A stretch of 64,000 bases of DNA from Rossellomorea aquimaris (GTDB taxonomy: Bacteria; Bacillota; Bacilli; Bacillales; Fictibacillaceae): NCBI GenBank assembly GCA_020524245.1, contig JAIVLN010000009.1:17839-81838 (forward strand), in the 5' to 3' direction. Made by a program: the position numbers and the translations under genes. Shown in pieces: positions 44,513 to 53,632 of the stretch. The first letter of the stretch is position 1. Every line of letters starts with the position of its first letter. The notes under the pieces are model-generated. The model was not told where the DNA came from. It saw only the letters and a list, made by a program, of their open reading frames with translations, and did not search any database.

Positions 44513-46018
44513 ATGACGATTTATGCTACCTTCATCAAGCAATTGGTCAAAAACTATTTAATCGGCTCTTTCATTGCTGTTGGAGGAATTGGAAGTATGT
44601 TCATCTTCCAAACATTAACCTTATCTCAACGAGAAACGTTCTATATGCTCTTCATTCTTGGAACTTCACTCATGATTATGATCGGGTGCGAACTGTTCAC
44701 CCTGCGTAAACACTTGATACCGATTCGATCTGTCCTGATTGATCCGAAACCTACGAAAGAACAAATCATCGGGAGTTATAAACAAACGGAACGATTTCCA
44801 ATTCTCGCTTTCAAACGGACGATTGGTCCCCACTTGCTTGGATTGTCTATTCCCGCATCGACACTGGCGTATCTCTTTATCCAGCTAGGTCTATTAGGCA
44901 TTCCATCCATTTACATCTTATATGCCATTATCGGAGCCGTGTTGATCGCAAGTTTTCACGGCATGATTGAATACTACCTGACTTCCAAGAGCATTCTGCC
45001 GGTACTGGAGCATTTACGCGCCGAGTTGATCCACAGCTTCGATTACGATCCGTCTGCCAACTCACATGTTCTGATGTCGATCCGAAGGAAGTTTTTATTT
45101 GCGACGATCTTTTTGAGTGTATTTCCGCTCTTATTGTTCAGTCTCGCTTCCCAAGTCCGATTAGGCGAACTTGAATCCATCCAGTTGGTTGAATATTGGA
45201 GTTGGGCATTGTTGATCCTCGTCATATCCGTTGCCTTTTCTCTTACGGGATCTTATTTATTTTATCGGGATATCGGCAATCCAATCGATCAACTGACGGA
45301 TTCCATGAAACTGATTGAGAAGGGTCGCTTTGTGCAGTCCTCCAATACGTATACAGACGAATTTTCCAACCTCGTGAATGGTTTCAACCAGATGGTCGAA
45401 GGATTGGAAAAACGCGATCGTATGAATCAACAGCTCATTGAAAGTTTTTATACTGTCATGTCTATGACTCTTGATGCTCGCGATCCGTATACTGCAGGAC
45501 ATTCCATGCGTGTCTCGGATTTATCTGTCCAAATTGGAAAACTTGCTGGTCTATCCAACCATGAGCTGATTGATTTGAAAAATGCATCCTTATTGCATGA
45601 CATTGGTAAAATCGGAGTTCCGGACTTCGTACTTTTGAAGGATGGGAAATTGACAGATGAAGAGTTTGATTGGATTAAAAAACACCCTACTATCGGTGCG
45701 AACATTTTAAAGCAAGTGCAGCCATACAGTGCGATGGAACCACTCATCCCTGGTGTGTGTTATCACCATGAGCGCTATGATGGCAGAGGATACCCGGAAG
45801 GTTTGGAAGGTAGGGAGATTCCTGAATTCGGACGGATCATTGCGGTCGCTGATGCGTTTGATGCCATGACTTCCGATCGTCCTTACCGAAAAGGAATGCC
45901 GGTTGAAAAAGCTTTACAGATTATTAGAGATGGTGCCGGAACCCAATGGGACCCGGAATATGCCAATCTCTTCGTCACTCATATGGAACGATCAGTCCTT
46001 GATAAAATACCCGTATAA
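44513..46018 (+). CDS. Membrane HAMP/HD-GYP cyclic-di-GMP phosphodiesterase
   Basis: A 501-residue protein. Residues 1-245 contain about six transmembrane helices. A HAMP-like segment follows (YFLYRDIGNPIDQLTDSMKLIEKG). Residues ~305-495 are a complete HD-GYP domain: AGHSMRVSDL, LLHDIGKIGVPD, HPTIGANIL, YHHERYDGRGYPEGL and DAFDAMTSDRPYR. All metal ligands and the GYP signature are present, so c-di-GMP hydrolysis is likely. It starts behind GAAAGAAGTGG, 165 bases from divergent argG. Confidence 0.9.
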   Translation: MTIYATFIKQLVKNYLIGSFIAVGGIGSMFIFQTLTLSQRETFYMLFILGTSLMIMIGCELFTLRKHLIPIRSVLIDPKPTKEQIIGSYKQTERFPILAFKRTIGPHLLGLSIPASTLAYLFIQLGLLGIPSIYILYAIIGAVLIASFHGMIEYYLTSKSILPVLEHLRAELIHSFDYDPSANSHVLMSIRRKFLFATIFLSVFPLLLFSLASQVRLGELESIQLVEYWSWALLILVISVAFSLTGSYLFYRDIGNPIDQLTDSMKLIEKGRFVQSSNTYTDEFSNLVNGFNQMVEGLEKRDRMNQQLIESFYTVMSMTLDARDPYTAGHSMRVSDLSVQIGKLAGLSNHELIDLKNASLLHDIGKIGVPDFVLLKDGKLTDEEFDWIKKHPTIGANILKQVQPYSAMEPLIPGVCYHHERYDGRGYPEGLEGREIPEFGRIIAVADAFDAMTSDRPYRKGMPVEKALQIIRDGAGTQWDPEYANLFVTHMERSVLDKIPV

Positions 46019-46021
46019 TCT

Positions 46022-46056
46022 TTCAAACAGCGATCCAGGAGGATGGCTGTTTTTTT
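46022..46056 (+). terminator. Terminator of the HD-GYP gene
   Basis: AACAGC and GGCTGTT pair around a ~17-base loop, followed by a T-run. Confidence 0.6.
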
Positions 46057-46243
46057 CTTATCAGGGGTTTACGAGTCCCAACATTTGTATTACCATTAGG
46101 GACCAATTGGGTATGACAATCACCTAAGTTGTAAAGTCTACCATATGGTGACAGAAATAAAATCTCAGTTCGAAGGATATAGACAGAGGCAACACTACTC
46201 ATCCTCTACTGAAGACAATTACACATCGAAAGGAGAATTTTCC

Positions 46244-47005
46244 TTGAGAAAAATCATGTATGGGCTAATCGCAGCCGTTTTTGCAATCGCATTGACTGCT
46301 TGCGGTGGTAATGAAGAAAGCAAAGAAGGAAAAGATTCAAATAAACAAAACGCTGGTGAAAAAACTGAGCAAACCGAAGACCAAGCGAAACAGATGGAAG
46401 AAATGAAAAAGAAGCTTGAGAAACAGAAGGTTGAAGAAGATAAAGTTGTCGTTCTCGTCAATGATACCGAAATCAAAGGTACCGAATACAACCGCTTCTT
46501 AGAACAGTATCAAATGCAGTATCAACAAATGGGACAAGACCCGACGTCCAAAGAAACAGCTAAAAAGATGAAAGATCAGATCATCAACAGCATGGTCGAT
46601 TATGAAATCGTCCTGCAAGAAGCTGAGAAAAAAGGCTATGAGGCTTCCGAAGAAAAAATCGACAAGCAATTTGAAGACTTCAAAGGTCAGTTTAAAGATG
46701 AGAAAAAATATCAAGAAGCGCTCAAGCAATACGACTTGACGGAAAAAGAATTGAAGCAAGAAATTGCGGAAAGCATCCAATATACGACTTTCGTTGAAAA
46801 AGAAATCAGCGTAGATGAAGTTTCTGAGAAACAAATCAAAGACTACTACAACAAGATGAAAGAAGCCCAGGGTGACAAAGCACCGAAATATGAAGAAGTA
46901 AAAGATCATATCAAAACACAACTAGAGAATCAGGAAAAGCAGAAAAAAGTCACTGAAATAGTGAAAGAGTTGAAGAAAGACGCTGACATTACGGTGAAAA
47001 TATAA
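46244..47005 (+). CDS. SurA-N domain lipoprotein (foldase-like)
   Basis: A 253-residue lipoprotein from TTG 46244 behind AAAGGAGA. The lipobox is LTAC (Cys at about residue 20), followed by an acidic/basic low-complexity linker. The SurA/PrsA N-terminal chaperone fold lies at about 65-215 (VVVLVNDTEIKGTEYNRFLEQY, INSMVDYEIVLQEAEKKGYEAS). The parvulin peptidyl-prolyl isomerase domain of PrsA is absent: the chain goes directly to EEVKDHIKTQLENQEKQKKV. It is therefore likely a chaperone of exported proteins, not an isomerase. Confidence 0.83.
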   Translation: MRKIMYGLIAAVFAIALTACGGNEESKEGKDSNKQNAGEKTEQTEDQAKQMEEMKKKLEKQKVEEDKVVVLVNDTEIKGTEYNRFLEQYQMQYQQMGQDPTSKETAKKMKDQIINSMVDYEIVLQEAEKKGYEASEEKIDKQFEDFKGQFKDEKKYQEALKQYDLTEKELKQEIAESIQYTTFVEKEISVDEVSEKQIKDYYNKMKEAQGDKAPKYEEVKDHIKTQLENQEKQKKVTEIVKELKKDADITVKI

Positions 47006-47021
47006 TTCCTTTCACAAACCT

Positions 47022-47057
47022 AAAAAAAGAAGCAGCTGCATGGCTGCTTCTTTTTTA
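47022..47057. terminator. Terminator between the SurA-N gene and yfhA
   Basis: AAAAAAAGAAGCAGC-tgcatg-GCTGCTTCTTTTTT serves convergent genes and overlaps the yfhA stop. Confidence 0.88.
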
Positions 47058-48107
47058 GCGGTTTCTTGAACGATAGAGTAAGTAAATGAAGTATGGTGCA
47101 CCGATCGCTGAAGTGAATACTCCTGCTGGGATTTCCAACGGTGAGAATGCTGTTCTCGCAATCAAGTCTGCACTCATCACCAGCAATGCTCCGATTAAGG
47201 CTGATGTAGGGATCAATGCCCCGAATGAGGAACCGACCAGCTTTCGACCGATATGTGGCGCCATCAATCCGACAAATCCGACGCCTCCAACGAATGCAAC
47301 AGCGCCTCCTGCCAGTGCCGTACTGAATAAGAGCAGGATCATCCGGTCTTTCTGAACGACACTTCCGAAGCCCTTCGCCAGTTCATCCCCTAACTCTTGT
47401 ATATTCAACCTTCTCGCATATATCCATACGAGGAACAGTAGAATCAATACCCATGGAAGTAGGGTCGTGACCTGGCTCCAGTTCGCCCCGTTCACACTGC
47501 CTGTAATCCAGATCTGAGCCTGCGTTGCCAGGTAGAGGGGACCGAATAAAATCATCATGTTCGTTAAGGCCTGCATAGCTGCTGCAAGACCAATACCGAT
47601 CAACACAAGACGGATCGGAGTGACGCCATTTTTCCAAGACAACAGGTAGACAAGTATTCCTAACAGGAGTGCACCTAGAAAGGCAGCTACAGGGAGCCAA
47701 CTGATACTGACCGTCAATGCACTGCTCCTTTCCCCACTGAAGATCGTCAGGAAGGTAACCACTGCTAGTGATGCACCACCAGTGATTCCAATAATATCAG
47801 GAGATGCAAGCGGATTACGGATAATCCCTTGCAAAATGGCTCCGGATACAGCCAACGCCATACCTGCAAGGAGTGCCAGAACAATTCTCGGTAAACGGAA
47901 TGAAGTGATGACGAGCTCGTTCATGTCGCTTCCCATACCGAAAAATGTTTTTATAACTTCTATTGGATGGATCTTCATTTCACCGATACTTACACTGAGT
48001 ATGGTAAGTACGATGACAGCGGCAGCCAGTAGAATAATGGATAACAAGGCTTTCTTGTCTATGAGGTAAGACATCCATTTTGTCCGGAAGGGTTGGTATT
48101 GACTCAT
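47055..48107 (-). CDS. yfhA: Iron-siderophore ABC permease YfhA
   Basis: A 350-residue FecCD-family permease with about ten helices. Family signatures are GAILQGIIRNPLASPDIIGITGGASL, ALAGGAVAFVGGVGFVGLMAPHIGR (the ATPase coupling region) and EIPAGVFTSAIGAPYFIYLLYR. It overlaps yfiZ by four bases and should form the membrane channel with it. No ABC ATPase is encoded nearby; in B. subtilis a shared ATPase (YusV) serves this system. Confidence 0.87.
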   Translation of the reverse strand: MSQYQPFRTKWMSYLIDKKALLSIILLAAAVIVLTILSVSIGEMKIHPIEVIKTFFGMGSDMNELVITSFRLPRIVLALLAGMALAVSGAILQGIIRNPLASPDIIGITGGASLAVVTFLTIFSGERSSALTVSISWLPVAAFLGALLLGILVYLLSWKNGVTPIRLVLIGIGLAAAMQALTNMMILFGPLYLATQAQIWITGSVNGANWSQVTTLLPWVLILLFLVWIYARRLNIQELGDELAKGFGSVVQKDRMILLLFSTALAGGAVAFVGGVGFVGLMAPHIGRKLVGSSFGALIPTSALIGALLVMSADLIARTAFSPLEIPAGVFTSAIGAPYFIYLLYRSRNR

Positions 48108-49114
48108 AGCTTATTCAACCCCCTTCTGGCGATATAGATGAAGAACGGTGTTCCGATCAATGCAGTCATCACACCGACAGGTACTTCTTTCGGCATGATG
48201 ATGTATCGCGCACCGATATCCGCAATGAGTAACAGAATAGCGCCAAGTAAAGCACTGTAAGGTATGACCCATCGATAGTCGATCCCTACCAAACCACGGG
48301 CGATATGCGGGATGACGATCCCGATAAAACCGACAGGACCAGCTATCGCTACTGAAGATCCAGCAAGTAAGACGATCACAACGGCGGCACCCATTTTTAC
48401 GAGAGCCGTTTTCTGTCCTAGACCGATTGCGACATCGTCTCCCATCGCAAGCAGGTTCATCTGTCTTGTAAGGAATAGAGAACCGATCCATCCAATGATG
48501 AGGTACGGCATCATTGCGGTGAGGATCTCAAGCTTCCGTCCTTCGACTGAACCGGTCAGCCAAAACAGAACTTCATCCAAAGCTTTTTCATTCAAGGCGA
48601 GCATCCCTTGGGTCAATGAAGAAAACATCGCTGCCATCGCAGCGCCTGCAAGCGTTAACTTTACAGGTGTCAGTCCATCCCGTCCCAATGTCCCTAAGAA
48701 GTAGACGAGCAGCGCAGTCACCATCGCCCCGAAGAAGGCGATCCATGCAAATTGATGAATGGAGGAAACAGAAAAGAATGTGACGGCTAGGACGATGAAG
48801 AACCCCGCTCCCGCATTGATTCCAAAGATGCTTGGCGAAGCAAGCGGATTTCGGGTAATGCCTTGCATCAATGCCCCAGCGATGGCGAGGCTTGCCCCGA
48901 CTGCAGCTCCGATGAGTGCACGCGGCACACGACTTTCTTGAATGATGATGTGTTCATTCGAGCCATCAAAGCGCTGGAAGGAATCAACCACCATCCCCCA
49001 ATCTACTTTCGTATATCCATACACGATACTGCAACCAATAAAAATGACAACAAGAATGACTCCAATGAGCATTCCTATCGTTTTTTTCGCGTTCGTATTC
49101 AAGAGTTCTCTCAT
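48104..49114 (-). CDS. yfiZ: Iron-siderophore ABC permease YfiZ
   Basis: A 336-residue FecCD-family permease. It has GALMQGITRNPLASPSIFGINAGAGFF, LAGSSVAIAGPVGFIGIVIPHIARG and EVPVGVMTALIGTPFFIYIAR. It is the first gene of the permease operon, divergent from the binding protein across a Fur-box-bearing intergenic region, so it is expected to be induced by iron starvation. Confidence 0.87.
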   Translation of the reverse strand: MRELLNTNAKKTIGMLIGVILVVIFIGCSIVYGYTKVDWGMVVDSFQRFDGSNEHIIIQESRVPRALIGAAVGASLAIAGALMQGITRNPLASPSIFGINAGAGFFIVLAVTFFSVSSIHQFAWIAFFGAMVTALLVYFLGTLGRDGLTPVKLTLAGAAMAAMFSSLTQGMLALNEKALDEVLFWLTGSVEGRKLEILTAMMPYLIIGWIGSLFLTRQMNLLAMGDDVAIGLGQKTALVKMGAAVVIVLLAGSSVAIAGPVGFIGIVIPHIARGLVGIDYRWVIPYSALLGAILLLIADIGARYIIMPKEVPVGVMTALIGTPFFIYIARRGLNKL

Positions 49115-49181
49115 ATGTATAGACCTTTCCCTATCTTAAACTTTCCCATTTAAGTCTATAAGTCTATACAGTTACTGTCAA

Positions 49182-49196
49182 TGATAATCATTATCA
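49182..49196. promoter_or_regulatory. Fur box 1
   Basis: TGATAAT-C-ATTATCA, a perfect 7-1-7 Fur box, between yfiZ and yfiY. Confidence 0.93.
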
Positions 49197-49245
49197 ATTT
49201 AGTGTTGACAGAGAATGAAAACGGTTATACACTACTAATTGTGAA

Positions 49246-49260
49246 TGAGATTCATTATCA
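49246..49260. promoter_or_regulatory. Fur box 2
   Basis: TGAGATT-C-ATTATCA, a 7-1-7 Fur box with one mismatched pair, 29 bases ahead of the yfiY start codon. Confidence 0.85.
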
Positions 49261-49288
49261 ATAAATACATATACAGGAGGAACAACAT

Positions 49289-50263
49289 ATGCGTAAATGG
49301 AAAGGCTTTAGCCTATTCTCACTTATTTTAGCACTTGCAGTCGTACTTGCAGCGTGTGGAGGATCATCTGAAGAAGGATCCGACCAAGAGAAAGAAAAAG
49401 ATGCTGATTCAGGAGAAAAGACATCTTACACAGTCGAGCATGCAATGGGAACGACTGAAATCCCTGAAACACCTGAGAAAGTGGTTATCTTAACGAATGA
49501 AGGAACGGAAGCGCTTCTATCCATGGGCGTTACACCAGTGGGAGCTGTCCAATCTTGGTTGGGTGATCCTTGGTATGAACATATTAAAGCCGATATGGAA
49601 GGTGTCGAAGTCGTTGGAACAGAGAGCGACATCAACCTTGAAGCGATTGCTGCACTTAAGCCGGACTTGATCATCGGTAACAAATTACGTCAGGAAAAGT
49701 TCTATGAGCAATTGGACAAGATTGCGCCGACCGTCTTCTCTGAAACGTTAAAAGGTGATTGGAAAGAAAACTTCAAGCTATATGCAAAAGCGTTGAATAA
49801 AGAAGAAGAAGGCAACAAAGTCATGGCTGACTTCGACCAACGTGTTGAAGACATTAAAGGAAAACTTGGCGACAAACTGAACCAAGAAGTTTCCGTCGTT
49901 CGCTTCTTGCCTGGAAAATCTCGTATCTATATGAAAGATTCATTCTCAGGAGTCATTCTTGAGCAGCTCGGATTCAAGCGTCCAGCTTCACAAGATAAAG
50001 CAGATTTTGCTGAAGAAGTAACAAAAGAGCGTATTCCGGATATGAACGGTGACATCCTCTTCTACTTCACTTTTGAAACGGGTGAAGGTGATGCAACAAA
50101 GACTGAAGAAGAATGGACAAACGATTCCCTCTGGAAGAACCTTGAGGTTGTGAAGGAAGGTAACGTACACAAAGTCAGTGATGCAGTTTGGAACACTGCC
50201 GGAGGCGTACGTGCTGCAAACCTCACGCTCGACGACATCGAAAAATATTTTGAAGTGAAGTAA
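49289..50263 (+). CDS. yfiY: Iron-hydroxamate/siderophore-binding lipoprotein YfiY
   Basis: A 324-residue solute-binding protein. The signal peptide ends at the lipobox LAAC. The two-lobe PeriplasmicBP_2 (type III) fold shows PEKVVILTNEGTEALLSMGV, LKPDLIIGNKLRQEKFYEQL and VWNTAGGVRAANLTLDDIEKYF, matching B. subtilis YfiY closely from memory. That protein binds hydroxamate-citrate siderophores of the schizokinen type. ATG 49289 follows AGGAGGAAC; a Fur box lies just upstream. Confidence 0.9.
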   Translation: MRKWKGFSLFSLILALAVVLAACGGSSEEGSDQEKEKDADSGEKTSYTVEHAMGTTEIPETPEKVVILTNEGTEALLSMGVTPVGAVQSWLGDPWYEHIKADMEGVEVVGTESDINLEAIAALKPDLIIGNKLRQEKFYEQLDKIAPTVFSETLKGDWKENFKLYAKALNKEEEGNKVMADFDQRVEDIKGKLGDKLNQEVSVVRFLPGKSRIYMKDSFSGVILEQLGFKRPASQDKADFAEEVTKERIPDMNGDILFYFTFETGEGDATKTEEEWTNDSLWKNLEVVKEGNVHKVSDAVWNTAGGVRAANLTLDDIEKYFEVK

Positions 50264-50270
50264 TGACATG

Positions 50271-50309
50271 AAAGACGTGCAACCCAAGTGGCTGCACGTC
50301 TTTTTTTAG
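50271..50309 (+). terminator. Terminator of yfiY
   Basis: AAGACGTGCA and TGCACGTCTT pair around a short loop, followed by a run of seven T. Confidence 0.88.
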
Positions 50310-50403
50310 GATTGATAGTGTAAGGGTGCATTGCGGAGTAAATGAACAACGTTTTCATTTCGGTATATAGTAATCTAAGAGCGGTCTTTTGGGAGGGTGT
50401 AAC

Positions 50404-50988
50404 ATGTTTCCGAAATTGCTGGAGGTTGCAGGGGCATGGATTCAAGCTTTAGGAACCTTCATCAACGCTTCCGGACAAACCGTTATCGTTCTCGAAAAGG
50501 ATGAAAATAATGTAGAGGGGAATTCTCTTGCATTGATTGGAAACGGAGTTGAAGCTTTCGGAAACTCTTTACAGGCGATTGGTAAAACGGAGATCGAACC
50601 TGAAAACGGAGATGGAATTCTGGGAGCCTGGTTGCAATCGGCTGGAAACATTACAAATAGTTATGCCTCCTACCAGATCATACGTGGATATGAAACGGAT
50701 GGACTGTACCTAGACCTTTTCGGAGATTCCATCCAGTCAATCGGCGCGTTTTTGGAATCATTGTCGCATTTGGAGGGAGATCTTACAGAAGCTGAACTCG
50801 CTTCAAAAGGCCAAATGCTCCAATCATTGGGAGCAATACTTGAAGCGATTGGAATTCTGTATATTCTAAAAAACAACCTAGCTGAAGGTATTCAGATCCA
50901 AGCTTTCGGAAGCTATGCCCAAACCGCGGGAGCCACTTTAACAGCCATCGCCATTACGAAAGATTTCTTAACGACCGAATCTACCTAG
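50404..50988 (+). CDS. DUF6944 repetitive protein
   Basis: A 194-residue protein of helical repeats of about 30-35 residues built around G(A/N)xLQAxGxx, for example GAWIQALGTFINASGQT, GNSLQAIGKTE, GAWLQSAGNITNS and GAILEAIGILYIL. No signal peptide or polar catalytic motif is visible. The repeats match the family annotated as DUF6944 repetitive protein in bacilli; the function is unknown. ATG 50404 follows GGGAGGGTGT. Confidence 0.78.
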   Translation: MFPKLLEVAGAWIQALGTFINASGQTVIVLEKDENNVEGNSLALIGNGVEAFGNSLQAIGKTEIEPENGDGILGAWLQSAGNITNSYASYQIIRGYETDGLYLDLFGDSIQSIGAFLESLSHLEGDLTEAELASKGQMLQSLGAILEAIGILYILKNNLAEGIQIQAFGSYAQTAGATLTAIAITKDFLTTEST

Positions 50989-51025
50989 CCTGGATTGGGG
51001 AAGTTATTCTTGAGGTGATGTGATA

Positions 51026-51166
51026 ATGAGCCAGGAAAGACGTATGATATGGTTCGGTTCCTTTTTAGGTGGGGCCATCCTCCTGCTTTTCAGTGCAATA
51101 GGACTCAGTCAATATTGTAAGAACGTTGATCTAATGCCGAAAGTACGTACAGATCAAGAAAAATGA
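51026..51166 (+). CDS. 46-residue single-pass membrane protein
   Basis: ATG 51026 to TGA 51166, with GAGGTGAT seven bases upstream. One transmembrane helix (about 9-29, WFGSFLGGAILLLFSAIGL) lies between a basic N terminus (SQERRMI) and a polar tail. No family is recognised. It lies 38 bases after the DUF6944 gene on the same strand and ahead of a shared terminator, which supports real expression. Confidence 0.6.
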   Translation: MSQERRMIWFGSFLGGAILLLFSAIGLSQYCKNVDLMPKVRTDQEK

Positions 51167-51191
51167 TCATGGAGCTTAGCATTTTTCTCAG

Positions 51192-51234
51192 CGCATAAAA
51201 AAAGGACCTAAGCTTGTTCAACTTAGGTCTTTTC
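51192..51234. terminator. Terminator between two very small convergent genes
   Basis: AAAAAAAGGACCTAAG-cttgttcaa-CTTAGGTCTTTTC works on both strands. Confidence 0.85.
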
Positions 51235-51247
51235 AGCGTATTTTTCA

Positions 51248-51385
51248 TTAACAAGGATTCAAGAAGGTTTGCTTGAATTCCACTTTCCTATCATCCGTTT
51301 GTAGCTTCATATCTTTTTTCAAGGCAGGATCGGTTGAGTACTTCACAGGTCTAGACTTTTTGTCCAAAGGCTTTAACACTTGCAT
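51248..51385 (-). CDS. 45-residue basic small protein
   Basis: ATG 51385 to TAA 51248, with an excellent ribosome site GGAGGGGGAG directly upstream. The product begins MQVLKPLDKKSRPVKYST and ends TFLNPC: basic, soluble, with a single C-terminal Cys. No family is recognised. The strong ribosome site and dedicated terminator are the evidence. Confidence 0.55.
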   Translation of the reverse strand: MQVLKPLDKKSRPVKYSTDPALKKDMKLQTDDRKVEFKQTFLNPC

Positions 51386-51462
51386 ACTCCCCCTCCTCGC
51401 TAAAATGGTAAAATACTTATTCCCTCTTTTACATCATTCGAAACCTATTTTCTTCAATTTTT

Positions 51463-52734
51463 TTAAGAAATCATTCTTGGTGCGACATCGGCCTTCGAAT
51501 TTTGCTTCTTAATGACAAGAACGAACAAGCTTGCTACCCCACAAAACACTCCGGCTAATAAGAATGCCCATGTGTAGGAATCAAAGATTTTGTACACGAC
51601 TCCGCCTGTGAAAGCGGCTACGGCTGCACCTGCCTGATGAGAGGCGAAAATCCATCCGTATACGATCCCGCTTTTTTTCACACCGAAAATTTGTCTTGAA
51701 ATGCTGATTGTGGGCGGAACGGTTGCAATCCAATCCAAACCGTAAAAAATGGAGAAAATCGTCAGCATCACAATCGACCCTTCAGAAAGAGCAAACGGCA
51801 GTAACAAAAGGGATGCACCCCTTAACAGGTAATACCAAAATAAGAGCCAGCGATTATCAAAACGGTCAGACAACCATCCGGAAATTGTCGTACCGATTAA
51901 ATCAAAGATTCCCATGAACGATAATAACCAGGCAGCCGTTACGAGAGGGATCCCATAACCGATACAGTAAGAGACGAAATGCGTTCCAATCAGTCCACTC
52001 GTCGAAAGGCCGCATATGAAAAAACTCCCGGCGAGTAGCCAAAATGCCTTCACTCTGACCGCTTCCTTTAATCCATTGAACGCAATGACGATTGGATTCC
52101 TTTTATGTATTTCCTCTTCTTCCTCTGATTCCACCTCTCGACCATACGGTAAGACTCCGACATCTTTTGGGGCATTTTTCATAAACAAAAGGATGATCAG
52201 TAGCATCAAAGCACAGAGCACGAGGATTAATCCTACTGCATAGCGCCAGGAATAGTTTTCGATGATGACGGCCAATACCGGGAGAAGGATCAATTGACCC
52301 GTTGCAGTGCTTGCGGTCAGGATTCCAACTGCAAGACCTCTCTTCTTTTCGAACCACCGGTTGGCGATATAGGGGCTGAGGACGGTTAAAAACAAACCTG
52401 AGCCAAGACCAATGATGACACCCCAAATCAGAATGAGTTGCCACGATTCTTGCATTAAGAAGGTGAGTACGATGCCTCCAAGCAACGTAGTCATGGAGAG
52501 CACCATCATCTTTTTCAACCCGAGGACTTCAATCAGTGCCGCCATGAAGGGTCCAGAAATTCCGTACAAAAACAAACTGATCGCAAAGGCTAACGATATG
52601 ACAGACCGATCCCAGTTGAATTCATTCTCGAAAGGATCGATGAACACGCCAGAAGAAGATCGAATGATCCCTGCTACAATGATGGAAAAGAACGTAACAA
52701 TCAATATGATCCAGCTGTAATGGATCCTTTTCAT
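51463..52734 (-). CDS. MFS transporter (monocarboxylate/oxalate-formate antiporter-like)
   Basis: A 423-residue, 12-helix major facilitator. The opening HYSWIILIVTFFSIIVAGIIRSSSGVFIDPFENEFNWDRSVIS is typical of the MCT/OFA branch. SPYIANRWFEKKRGLAVGILTASTATGQ is the motif between helices 4 and 5. The substrate is not readable from sequence. ATG 52734 follows GTGGGTGAGG. It is divergent from an XRE-cupin regulator that probably controls it. Confidence 0.88.
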   Translation of the reverse strand: MKRIHYSWIILIVTFFSIIVAGIIRSSSGVFIDPFENEFNWDRSVISLAFAISLFLYGISGPFMAALIEVLGLKKMMVLSMTTLLGGIVLTFLMQESWQLILIWGVIIGLGSGLFLTVLSPYIANRWFEKKRGLAVGILTASTATGQLILLPVLAVIIENYSWRYAVGLILVLCALMLLIILLFMKNAPKDVGVLPYGREVESEEEEEIHKRNPIVIAFNGLKEAVRVKAFWLLAGSFFICGLSTSGLIGTHFVSYCIGYGIPLVTAAWLLSFMGIFDLIGTTISGWLSDRFDNRWLLFWYYLLRGASLLLLPFALSEGSIVMLTIFSIFYGLDWIATVPPTISISRQIFGVKKSGIVYGWIFASHQAGAAVAAFTGGVVYKIFDSYTWAFLLAGVFCGVASLFVLVIKKQNSKADVAPRMIS

Positions 52735-52776
52735 ATCCTCACCCACTCCAAATATGGTAAAATTACTATAATGAAC

Positions 52777-52798
52777 AATTCAATTATTATACTGAATT
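52777..52798. promoter_or_regulatory. Candidate operator between the MFS gene and the XRE-cupin regulator
   Basis: AATTCA-attattatac-TGAATT is an inverted repeat, flanked by near-direct repeats TACTATAATG and TACTATAGTG. It lies in the 115-base divergent region and overlaps likely promoter elements. Confidence 0.4.
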
Positions 52799-52849
52799 TA
52801 CTATAGTGTACTAAATGATTATTATATTGTACAGCTGGAGGATTTATCT

Positions 52850-53410
52850 ATGGAACACATACAAGCCATCATTTCTGAAAATCTGAAAACCCTTCGATCC
52901 AAAAGAAAAATGAGCTTAGACGAATTGTCAATCGTAACCGGAGTCAGTAAAAGTCTATTACGGCAAATCGAAGTTGAAGAATCAAATCCCACAATCTCGA
53001 CTCTGTGGAAGATTGCAAACGGATTGAAGATTCCTTTTACTTCCCTGATTGAATATGACATTCCAGGAACTGAAGTGGTACGCAGGAAAGAAATTGAACC
53101 GCTTGTTGAGGATGAAGGCCGATATCGATTATATCCCTCTTTCACATATGAAAATCAGAAACCTTTCGAGATGTATGACGTGGAGTTAGATCCAACAGCT
53201 ACTCTTCAATCCGATCCGCATACTCCTGGCACGATTGAATGTATCACGGTATACTCTGGAACATTGACACTTACCATTCAGAACACGGAGTACACGATCT
53301 CCACCGGGGATTCTCTTAAGTTCAAAGCAGACCATCCTCACACATACACGAATCGGACTAACGAATTGACAAGGCTTCATATGGTGATCTATTATCCAGA
53401 AACGTTGTAG
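52850..53410 (+). CDS. XRE-family regulator with C-terminal cupin
   Basis: A 186-residue regulator. The helix-turn-helix lies at about 8-62 (NLKTLRSKRKMSLDELS, VSKSLLRQIEVEESNPTISTL). A double-stranded beta-helix cupin covers about 105-180 (SDPHTPGTIECITVYSGTLTL, GDSLKFKADHPHTYTN). Such proteins usually repress an adjacent transporter or catabolic gene and release it on binding a small ligand in the cupin. ATG 52850 follows CTGGAGGA. Confidence 0.87.
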   Translation: MEHIQAIISENLKTLRSKRKMSLDELSIVTGVSKSLLRQIEVEESNPTISTLWKIANGLKIPFTSLIEYDIPGTEVVRRKEIEPLVEDEGRYRLYPSFTYENQKPFEMYDVELDPTATLQSDPHTPGTIECITVYSGTLTLTIQNTEYTISTGDSLKFKADHPHTYTNRTNELTRLHMVIYYPETL

Positions 53411-53632
53411 TATTAGCTAATTCAGGTAATATCAATTCAAGTAACAATTTATTCACATACAAATTTGCATATAGATTTACAAGAAACGGAGCTCTGGTTC
53501 GAGCTCCTTTCACTTCGAAATACGAGAGGTTTATTCCATTAAAGTACCCTTGTGTTGAAGCTCCCTTTGAGTGGGTGACTTCACCGATTTCGGCGTTTTC
53601 ACCCATCCTAAAGCCCTCTTTAGACCAAAATA
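53411..53632. other. Non-coding stretch with a short palindrome
   Basis: No convincing gene. A minus-strand frame at 53358-53663 has no ribosome site and begins inside the glmS terminator. GGAGCTC-tggttc-GAGCTCC (about 53490-53509) is a short hairpin that may end the XRE-cupin transcript. The rest looks like a decayed or dispersed intergenic element, but I cannot show a second copy. Confidence 0.4.

Noticed and set aside
49115..49288. A missing ABC ATPase gene as a deletion in the siderophore locus
   Set aside because: The same gene set without ATPase is normal for yfiY/yfiZ/yfhA in B. subtilis, which uses a shared ATPase.
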